From JAZGGS01 sp963714405 (lineage in GTDB: Bacteria; Bacteroidota; Ignavibacteria; Ignavibacteriales; Ignavibacteriaceae), in assembly GCA_963714405.1 (NCBI GenBank), contig CAVQOH010000003.1, forward strand, positions 1 to 64,000: a DNA stretch of 64,000 bases, written 5' to 3'. Positions 18,090 through 25,428 of the stretch are shown piece after piece (position 1 is the stretch's first letter; each line of letters starts with the position of its first letter). The translations under genes and the position numbers were made by a program. Under the pieces are notes generated by a model. The model was given only the letters and a program-made list of their open reading frames with translations. It was not told the origin of the DNA and searched no databases.

Positions 18090-19488
18090 TCACTTACATT
18101 TCATCTTAAGTGTATAACTGTATTGTGTTACCCCACTACCTGGTACATCGAGGTTTGTAGTTTCACCATCTTTAAAAGAAAACTCAAGAGTTCTATCTTC
18201 TTCAAGAGCAGGAAATGGCATACTTGCAGGAACAGTTTGCGTAATTGTTCCACAGATAATCTTGAAATTGCCTCCCAGATCTGAGTCACCTGTTTTTTTC
18301 AGTTGAATTTTGGCAGAACCGTCTTCAGAATAAACCACGCTTCCCTTATAATTAACTTTATAACTACTGTTCCCGTCAAATACACACTCTTCTGCACCAC
18401 CCGTCCATACAGCCTGAACCGTTCCTTCTCCTTTAACTGTTGGAGGATCTGCTTCCCAATTAATTGTGCAAGGAATTGTCCCAGTACCAATGGATTCTAA
18501 TAAAAACCCTCCCATATAACTATGAGTCATTGTGTGGTTATAGAGAATATTAAATTTATCAGCAGCTTCGATTTCGATTTCCATATCACCATCATCATCA
18601 AATTCCAATTTCTCAATAGAATACGGATAACGAGCCACAAAACTCCATCCACACTTTATATTTACCAGGATCACAACCAGCAGTAAACTTGGATTCAGCC
18701 TTACCTTCTTCATCCGTTCTAACTTTTTCCGGATTAAATGAACCCTCCATCTCCCTTAAGTGTAACATCCATATCTTTAGTAGGTACGCCATCACAATCG
18801 ATTATTTTAATCTCTGCTTTTGTCGTTTCACCACCTTTAAGTTTTTCTTTTTCCAATTTTAATTCATTTATAGACCCCTCACCAATTGCACTTACAATAA
18901 TTTCAGGATCTTCATCTCTTTTTCTCTTTTCAAAATTCCTGATGTGTTGCATAAGGGGCATAAGTTGTTCTGCTAAATTTAACCCGTTCTGTGCACCAGA
19001 AATTGAAAAATCGTAATTAGCCGAAGCTTCTACAACTCTTTCAGCCGTTTCATTTGTCTCTACAAAAACTTTCATTAGGTAAATTCCATCAGGACTTCCC
19101 TTTTGCTATTTCATCCTGAAACAAGGTATTGATAGTTCTGAAACATATCCCTACCGGGATGGAAAATGATGAAGACTGCACCTCCTACAGAGTAATTGTC
19201 CCTCTCCAAATTCATTGATTAAAACCATTTGTCCGTCGTAAAAGTTAATACACTCACTGCTAGGATCTTATTAAATAAAGCGTGCAGGACACCATCGGCA
19301 ACCATTAACATTTGCAGCCAGTCTGCTTGATCCAATCCCGAACCTGGGGTAGGTGGTTCTCTTTGCCATATATCAAATTGAAAGAAAGCAAGATCACGTT
19401 TTGGGCATTCCTGGCATTCCCATCCTTGCGATAATATTGAATTTGAGTAGATGACAATTATGATAATAAAGAATAATAAAGCTTTCAT
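18090..19488 (-). pseudogene. Secreted protein of unknown function, broken by about six frameshifts
   Basis: Pieces in all three minus frames read as one protein. They begin with a signal peptide (MKALLFFIIIIVIYSNSILS, from 19488) and end TQYSYTLKMKCK at 18090. Joined in order they give DPSSECINFYDGQMVLINE, GGAVFIIFHPGRDMFQNYQ, SPDGIYLMKVFVETNETAER, IKIIDCDGVPTKDMDVTLKG, EKVRTDEEGKAESKFTAGCD and SFVARYPYSIEKLEFDDDGD. The middle resembles an Ig-like repeat with a conserved Cys pair (IDCDG, AGCDPGKY). The family was not recognised. Five of the six breaks are repaired by removing one base, often in a short homopolymer (GGG, TTTT); one looks like a missing base. Either the gene is dead or the assembly carries indel errors here. 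It has no sorting domain. Confidence 0.75.
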
Positions 19489-19574
19489 GGTACTCTCACT
19501 GTTGTGTGATGAATAATTTATTTAAGTAAAACCATTTTTTAGTTTGTACAATAAAGCTTACTTAATTTTTATTA

Positions 19575-19961
19575 CTAAACGTTTTGTGTATCAGGTGCTT
19601 TAACTAAGAAATAACCAAAACCTAATGTGAAGAATAAATAAACGAACACTATTAACCACCCTAGGGGATTAAGAACTCCAGTAATAACTGTAATTGAGGT
19701 AACTATAAATCCGATTAGGTCGTAAACAAATAATGCAAGAATAATTGCCCTTCTTGCATCAGATTCAGATGCATTTCTTGCAAACCAGCAAAGAAACAAA
19801 TTACCAAATAGCGCTGCACCATATTCCCTTGCTGTAAACATACCTCCATCGCCAAGTGTTGTGCCAAATATTGAAAGCAATTTATCCGGTATGGCAAGCA
19901 TTAGAATACCAAATGCAAGACTAACCAGTGCTTTAATTATCATTAGATTTCTGAAACTCAT
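19575..19961 (-). CDS. Small membrane protein, four predicted transmembrane helices
   Basis: A 128-residue hydrophobic protein with helices at about residues 6-26, 47-63, 70-92 and 95-118. Short charged loops separate them (REYGAALFGN, ARNASESDARR). It resembles the many small DUF-type integral membrane proteins of Bacteroidota; no catalytic or binding motif is visible. It lies between the broken secreted gene and the T9SS cluster, 40 bases upstream of the next T9SS gene. No function is assigned. Confidence 0.7.
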   Translation of the reverse strand: MSFRNLMIIKALVSLAFGILMLAIPDKLLSIFGTTLGDGGMFTAREYGAALFGNLFLCWFARNASESDARRAIILALFVYDLIGFIVTSITVITGVLNPLGWLIVFVYLFFTLGFGYFLVKAPDTQNV

Positions 19962-20001
19962 AGCGTTTCTCCTATGAAGTTATTATTGGTGATCTTTTAA
20001 G

Positions 20002-21561
20002 TTATTTGATAAAAACCATTTTTTTGGTTTGAATAAAACCACCGGCTTTAAGTTGATAAAAATAAATTCCACTTGTTAATCCGTTTCCAAAAAATTCAAC
20101 TTCATAATCTCCTGCTGTTTTTTCTTCGTTTACTAATGTTGCAACTTCATTTCCCAAAACATCATAAACTTTAAGTGTTACAAATTCCATTTCTGGAACT
20201 GTATAACTAATTATCGTTGTTGGGTTAAAGGGATTTGGATAGTTTTGGTATAATTTGAATTCTGTTAAATATAAATTACCATTATCTTTAATATCAGAAG
20301 TTTGCTGAGAGTATTTTATAGTGCAAAAATCAAATCCATTTACCCCACTATTATAACCTGTAACGTAAACATTTCCATCATTATCTACTTCTATATCTTG
20401 TGCGTCTGTACCCTCTAAATATTTATCCACCCAATCTTCTTCACCATCAGGTGTATATTTAACAGTAGTATAGCGTGAATTTCCTGTAACATATATGTTA
20501 TTCCATCTATCTAAGGCAAGTGCCTTAGGAATATTACCTTGTTCTAATCTTCTAACCCAAGCTGTATCTCCTTGGGGTGTGAATTTAATTGTACAAAAAT
20601 CTGAGGAACCGGTTGAATCTTTACTTTCACAAGCAATTATTATATTACCCTCACTATCAATCGCAATGTCCACCGGATCATCTTCATTATTTGATGGACT
20701 GTTATATCTGTAAGACCATTGAAGGTCTCCGCTAGAATTATACTTTCGCAGTAATAAATCCTCCTCTTCATGGTATCCGCTATTAACAGTAATATAAGCG
20801 TTCCCCTGATCATCAACAGCAATTAGTGGCCAGGGAACAGTAGTTAGCGAACTAATGGGGAAATACCTTATCCAGCCATTTATTACTGCACGTACCTGTG
20901 TTGTATCATCATATGTTGTTGTTCCTGCTATATAAGTTGCACCCCCCGGCGTTACTGCAATTGAAGTTGAAACATCTCCCAAGGAATCTGGCGAGTTCCA
21001 CAGAGTCTGCCAGTGAAGTACTCCAATTGGTTGATAACTTATAGTTAACCAGTCGTTACCAGTACCCATAGGATGAGTACCTGCAAATACTTTCCCAGTC
21101 ACATAAACATTTCCGGAACTATCTGTATCTACATCATAAAAATCGTCATCATTTGGAATCCAAAATGGCTGAACTTCATTGGCCCAAACTGTATTACCAG
21201 TAATTCCATTATATTTTATTGTAAATGCATTATTATTGCTTAACGAATCCCATATATCACCAGTTAATATTGCATTACCCAAATCATCCAAAGTAAACGC
21301 GTGAACATTGTCATAATCGTTACCTGCTCCATTATATCTTCTCTCCCACAATGTGTCACCATTAGCACTGTACTTTATAGTGTATAAATCTGCTTCAGAT
21401 TCACCAGCAACATATATTTCTCCAACCTGATTTATTTTTAAGAATAGTGCCTTATCGGTGGAATTACTTGGGCCATTATAAATAGCAACCCAGTCAAGTG
21501 TTGGTTGGGCAAATAAACTATTTACAAATAAAAGAATGTAAAAAGTAATCTTGTATTTCAT
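20002..21561 (-). CDS. Beta-propeller (SBBP-type) protein with T9SS sorting domain
   Basis: A 519-residue protein with a signal peptide (first ~18 residues, ending SLFAQ). About nine repeats follow the pattern 'D..GN.Y.TG....(T/C).IKY...GD..W'; examples are DDLGNAILTGDIWDS and DSSGNVYVTGKVF. This is the SBBP beta-propeller type, usually a surface adhesion or binding scaffold. The T9SS domain begins QNYPNPFNPTTIISY and ends IQTKKMVFIK. It is the most downstream gene of a run of T9SS cargo genes, 9 bases after the next. The frame is intact. Confidence 0.88.
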   Translation of the reverse strand: MKYKITFYILLFVNSLFAQPTLDWVAIYNGPSNSTDKALFLKINQVGEIYVAGESEADLYTIKYSANGDTLWERRYNGAGNDYDNVHAFTLDDLGNAILTGDIWDSLSNNNAFTIKYNGITGNTVWANEVQPFWIPNDDDFYDVDTDSSGNVYVTGKVFAGTHPMGTGNDWLTISYQPIGVLHWQTLWNSPDSLGDVSTSIAVTPGGATYIAGTTTYDDTTQVRAVINGWIRYFPISSLTTVPWPLIAVDDQGNAYITVNSGYHEEEDLLLRKYNSSGDLQWSYRYNSPSNNEDDPVDIAIDSEGNIIIACESKDSTGSSDFCTIKFTPQGDTAWVRRLEQGNIPKALALDRWNNIYVTGNSRYTTVKYTPDGEEDWVDKYLEGTDAQDIEVDNDGNVYVTGYNSGVNGFDFCTIKYSQQTSDIKDNGNLYLTEFKLYQNYPNPFNPTTIISYTVPEMEFVTLKVYDVLGNEVATLVNEEKTAGDYEVEFFGNGLTSGIYFYQLKAGGFIQTKKMVFIK

Positions 21562-21570
21562 ATATAATTC

Positions 21571-22833
21571 CTATTTTATTAACAACATTTTTTTAGTTTC
21601 AATAAAATTTCCGGTTTTTAATTGATAGAAATATACGCCTCCGGCGTATCCGCCTTTGGCGGAAATACCACTTGTTAACTCACCTCTACTAAACTCAACT
21701 TCATATTCTCCTGCAGGTTTATCTTCGTTAACTAAAGTTGCAACTTCGTTACCTAAAACATCATAAACTTTTAGTGAAGTAAATTCGTCTTCGGCAATAT
21801 TAAATCTGATTTTAGTTGTTGGGTTAAACGGATTTGGGTAATTCTGCGAAAGTGAAAACTCTGTTGGCAATTCTTCTTCATTTTCTACAGAAGTTATTTC
21901 TCCAAACTTTACGATGGTTTTTCCATTTCCAACTACGTAACCATTGTTGGAACTGGTGAAATGGACTTCTCTGAGTATAGCATTTGTAAGCCCTGCTCCT
22001 TCAAGAGTCCAGGTTGTTCCTCCGTTTACTGTATGGAGGATTGTGCCTCCACTTCCTACAGCCCATCCTTCACTCGGAGTCAGGAAGAATACATCAAGCA
22101 ATATATAAGCAGGATTTGTCTGTTGTTCTGTCCAGTTCTGTCCATCTATAGTGTGGATAATTCTTCCATTGTCTCCTACAGCCCATCCGGTATTATTATC
22201 TACAAAGTCTATACCATTATAACTGCCAGAAGGATGAGTTTGATCTGTGCTCCAGGTGCCACCGGAATAATGCACTATAACCGCCTCTCCACAGGCCCAG
22301 CCTTCTGTAGCAGTTGGGAAGGTTATAGATGCCAGGTTTATTGTTCCAACATTGGCGGTCATCGGGCTTAATCCCCCAGGTGTGATAGAGTATATTGTTC
22401 CATTAAATCCACAGGTATATCCCTGAGTGGTAGTGGCGAAATCTATGTCTGTAAGGGTATTTGATATTGTTCCGAAGAAGGGCCAGGTTAAGCCTCCGTC
22501 TATAGTGGAGTAGACAAAGCCGCTTGCTCCTCCTGAGAAGCCTGTACTTGCATCTACCATGTGGACTGCATTGGTGGTCAGGTTTGTTATCTGGGTGGAG
22601 AAGGATGCTGTTCCGTCTGCAGTTTTGTATATGTTATTTGTGCTGCTGGAGGTAATCCAACCTGTGTTGTCATCTGTGAAGAACACATCTGAAAAATCAG
22701 GTGTTCCGGAAATTGAAACTGGATCAATAACATACCAGCCATAAGATTGCCCGCCGCTCAGGTGTGTTTGGGCAAAGGAATTTAATGTGCAGAATGAGAA
22801 TATTAAAATGATAAATAGTAAAACTCTTTTCAT
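21571..22833 (-). CDS. Ycf48/BNR-like repeat protein with T9SS sorting domain (tandem paralog 1)
   Basis: A 420-residue secreted protein with a signal peptide ending NSFAQ. The body is a seven-bladed propeller of Ycf48/Hcf136-like repeats with the recurring pattern 'F.....GW.VG..G.I..T.DGG.TW' (for example TGWAVGDNGRIIHTIDGQNW). The sorting domain starts QNYPNPFNPTTKIRF and ends IETKKMLLIK. Its loop before VYFYQL is lengthened by a palindrome-encoded insert (ISAKGGYAGG). The core (21841-22784) is nearly identical to that of the next gene upstream, while signal peptide and sorting domain differ. Ligand unknown. Confidence 0.88.
   Translation of the reverse strand: MKRVLLFIILIFSFCTLNSFAQTHLSGGQSYGWYVIDPVSISGTPDFSDVFFTDDNTGWITSSSTNNIYKTADGTASFSTQITNLTTNAVHMVDASTGFSGGASGFVYSTIDGGLTWPFFGTISNTLTDIDFATTTQGYTCGFNGTIYSITPGGLSPMTANVGTINLASITFPTATEGWACGEAVIVHYSGGTWSTDQTHPSGSYNGIDFVDNNTGWAVGDNGRIIHTIDGQNWTEQQTNPAYILLDVFFLTPSEGWAVGSGGTILHTVNGGTTWTLEGAGLTNAILREVHFTSSNNGYVVGNGKTIVKFGEITSVENEEELPTEFSLSQNYPNPFNPTTKIRFNIAEDEFTSLKVYDVLGNEVATLVNEDKPAGEYEVEFSRGELTSGISAKGGYAGGVYFYQLKTGNFIETKKMLLIK
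21633..21663. repeat. Double palindrome inside a T9SS sorting domain
   Basis: Two adjoining hairpins, ATACGCC-TCC-GGCGTAT and TCCGCC-TTT-GGCGGA, sit in frame and encode SAKGGYAGG within the loop that normally reads LTSGIYFYQL. It is G+C rich in an A/T-rich gene. A relative with the same plan lies at 24372-24401. Confidence 0.75.
21841..22784. repeat. Near-identical 0.94-kb tandem repeat, copy 1 (copy 2 at 23189-24133)
   Basis: The propeller-coding cores of the two adjacent paralogs match almost base for base. The offset between copies is 1348 at the left end and 1349 at the right end. The only length difference is therefore the single extra base that frameshifts copy 2 near 23705. Outside this block the two genes diverge clearly. 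Confidence 0.85.
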
Positions 22834-22847
22834 AAATATTTCTCCCT

Positions 22848-22900
22848 GTCACACAGAGCTCGTCGAAGTGTGACTTTCAGTCTTCGGCAGGCTCAGACTG
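22848..22900. repeat. Intergenic REP-like element (two stem-loops)
   Basis: GTCACAC/GTGTGAC (22848-22874) is followed by CAGTC/GACTG around TTCGGCAGGCTCA (22878-22900). It lies between the two paralogous T9SS genes. Elements with this 'cttcggcaggctcag' core are scattered repeats in many genomes. Only one copy was noted in this window. Confidence 0.55.
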
Positions 22901-22906
22901 ACATAA

Positions 22907-24197
22907 TTATTTCATAAAAACCATCTTTTTAATTTCAACAAAAGATCCTGCTTGAAGTCTGTAAAAATAAATTCCGCTTGTTAAGCCATTTCCATTGAAA
23001 TTAACTTCATATTCTCCTGTAGGTTTTTCTTCGTTAACTAATATTGCGACTTCGTTACCTAAAACATCATAAACTTTTAATGTAACTAACCTTTCCCTAT
23101 TTCCCTCTCCTTGGTAAGGAGAGGGATTTAAGGGTGAGGTCGAAATGGTGAATCTTATTTTTGTTGAAGGATTAAATGGATTTGGAAAATTCTGCGAAAG
23201 TGAAAACTCTGTTGGTAATTCTTCTTCATTTTCAACAGAAGTTATTTCTCCAAACTTTACGATGGTTTTTCCATTTCCAACTACGTAACCATTGTTGGAA
23301 CTGGTGAAATGGACTTCTCTGAGTATAGCATTTGTAAGCCCTGCTCCTTCAAGAGTCCAGGTTGTTCCTCCGTTTACTGTATGGAGGATTGTGCCTCCAC
23401 TTCCTACAGCCCATCCTTCACTCGGAGTCAGGAAGAATACATCAAGCAATATATAAGCAGGATTTGTCTGTTGTTCTGTCCAGTTCTGTCCGTCTGTTGT
23501 GTGGATAATTCTTCCATTGTCCCCAACAGCCCATCCGGTATTATTATCTACAAAGTCTATACCATTATAACTGCCAGAAGGATGAGTTTGATCTGTACTC
23601 CAGGTGCCACCGGAATAATGCACTATAACCGCCTCTCCGCAGGCCCAGCCTTCCGTTGCTGTCGGGAAGGTTATGGATGCCAGGTTTGTTGTTCCGGTAT
23701 TGGCTGGTCATTGGGCTTAATCCTCCAGGTGTGATAGAGTATATTGTTCCATTAAATCCACAGGTATATCCCTGAGTGGTAGTGGCGAAATCTATGTCTG
23801 TAAGGGTATTTGATATTGTTCCGAAGAAGGGCCAGGTTAAGCCTCCGTCTATAGTGGAGTAGACAAAGCCGCTTGCTCCTCCTGAGAAGCCTGTACTTGC
23901 ATCTACCATATGGACTGCATTGGTAGTAAGGGTTGTTATCTGGGTGGAGAAGGATGCTGTTCCGTCTGCAGTTTTGTATATGTTATTTGTGCTGCTGGAG
24001 GTAATCCAACCTGTGTTGTCATCTGTGAAGAACACATCTGAAAAATCAGGTGTTCCGGAAATTGAAACTGGATCAATAACATACCAGCCATAAGATTGCC
24101 CTCCGCTCAGGCGGGTTTGGGCAAAGGAATTTAGTGAGAAGAATGAAAACTGTAGAATTAAAACAAGTAAATATTTTTTCATAATTTTCTCCTTCAA
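22907..24197 (-). CDS. Ycf48/BNR-like repeat protein with T9SS sorting domain (tandem paralog 2, frameshifted)
   Basis: The same architecture as its neighbour: a signal peptide (from 24197, ending NSFAQ), Ycf48-like propeller repeats, and a T9SS domain starting QNFPNPFNPSTKIRF and ending KKMVFMK. One extra T near 23705 relative to the near-identical copy 1 splits it into a 210-residue front part and a 238-residue back part; removing it restores the frame. The sorting domain carries an inserted palindrome-coded segment (TSPLNPSPYQGEGNRER) at a different loop from the insert in copy 1. Whether the frameshift is real or a sequencing error cannot be decided here. Confidence 0.82.
23089..23140. 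repeat. Palindromic element inside a T9SS sorting domain
   Basis: An inner perfect stem CCCTCTCCTT/AAGGAGAGGG (23103-23125, 3-base loop) is flanked by ACCTTTCCCT and AGGGTGAGGT, which also largely pair. The insert adds about 17 residues between the first two strands of the sorting domain, where relatives read straight from KIRFTI to VTLKVYDVLG. It is in frame. Confidence 0.75.
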
Positions 24198-24202
24198 CTA
24201 TT

Positions 24203-24276
24203 GTCATTACAAACGAAGTGAAGTAATCTATTAATTATCATTTAGATTGCCACGTCGCTTCGCTTCTCGCAATGAC
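24203..24276. repeat. REP-like intergenic repeat, copy 1
   Basis: Starts GTCATTAC and ends GCAATGAC, with an inner AGTAATCTA...TAGATTGC pair and the core CGTCGCTTCGCTTCTCGC. A relative with the same ends and core lies at 43805-43889. It is immediately downstream of the broken T9SS gene that begins at 25383. Confidence 0.7.
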
Positions 24277-24281
24277 GATTA

Positions 24282-25383
24282 TCATCTGATTAATATCATT
24301 TTTTTAGTTTGAATAAATGAACCAGCTTTTAATTGATAGAAATAAACTCCACTTGGTAGTGTAAAAGCATTTCCGCCGGAGGCGGATCCGCCTATGGCGG
24401 AAAATTCAACTTCATATTCTCCTGCACGGTTTTTCTTCATTAACTAATGTTGCAATTTCGTTCCCTAAAACATCATAAACTTTAAGTGTTACGAATCCTG
24501 CTCTGGAATTGTAAATTTAATTTTAGTGCTTGGGTTAAATGGATTTGGATAATTCTGTTCTAAGTTTAAAATTTGCAGGTAGTATTTGAAAATTATCTAC
24601 ACTTGTTGGGGGTTCAGTTGAGAGTAATGCATAATCAGCAAAAACAAATCCCGTGTCAGGAGCACTATCCGGTATATTTTGCACAACCAGCATAATTCCT
24701 TCTCTAGTTAAATAGAAAAAATCCTTGAACTGAAACCAGCTGTAAGCTCGCTTCATTCTTAAGCATTCTAATTCTATTCCTGGCAATTTTAATGTGCCAT
24801 ATCCATCTATCCAAACATCAACAATTGTGTTGTATTGATCTGTGGACTGAATCTGCCAGTTTAAATTGTATGTAGTATCATAGACAGTTATCCATTGAGT
24901 AAAACTTGATGATGGAGGATTAAATTCTATTGGGAATTTGGCAAACAATTCGTCTGGCATATAATGGGCAAACCTGTACACACTCTCAATCTTCACCTCA
25001 CCAAGGAAAAAAGTTGAATCTGTATTCCATAGAAAAATTGGATTATCTACAATATTCTGAGGTCCTTCACCCATTGTAGTTCCGTTTGGAGGGAAACGTC
25101 CTGCAAGTGGCGGTAACTGAGCTACACTAAAATTTTGAAATGTAAACGGGTTTTGAATATTTATTTGAGTAAAATCATATTCATTCGGACCATTGTAATT
25201 TCCGATGTTTATTAATCCGCTTTCTCCCTCTATCACATAAAGCGGATTACCCGGCGCAAATATTTGCATTATTTCTGATCGAGTGATTGTAGTCTGAGAG
25301 TAGATAAAACTATTTGAAGAGAGGGAAAAAAGCACTATAAATATTATTAAACCGGAACTGCGATTTTTTTTAATAGTACTCAT
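24282..25383 (-). pseudogene. T9SS-exported protein of unknown function, sorting domain frameshifted
   Basis: A signal peptide (about residues 10-29) is followed by some 245 residues of an unrecognised secreted domain containing FAPGNPLYVIEGESGLINIG and repeated aromatic strands, then a T9SS sorting domain. The sorting domain is present but broken three times: after NFKL (extra base, near 24550), after TIPE (missing base, near 24505) and before AGEYEVEF (extra base, near 24428). Repaired, it reads LEQNYPNPFNPSTKIKF, then VTLKVYDVLGNEIATLVNEE and ends TKKMILIR. A double palindrome at 24372-24401 adds AIGGSASGGNAF inside it. Confidence 0.75.
24372..24401. repeat. Double palindrome inside a T9SS sorting domain
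   Basis: TCCGCC-GGA-GGCGGA followed directly by TCCGCC-TAT-GGCGGA, two perfect 6-bp hairpins in tandem. It falls between EVEF and the SGVYFYQL strand, the same loop as the element at 21633-21663. Confidence 0.75.
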
Positions 25384-25428
25384 TTTATTTCTCCTTTATA
25401 TAAAGAAAATTTTATGAATCGTTTTTAA

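Noticed and set aside
21961..23734. Two almost identical plus-strand Cys/Ser-rich frames (21961-22371 and 23309-23734)
   Set aside because: They are antisense shadows of the duplicated propeller cores; their similarity only mirrors that duplication.
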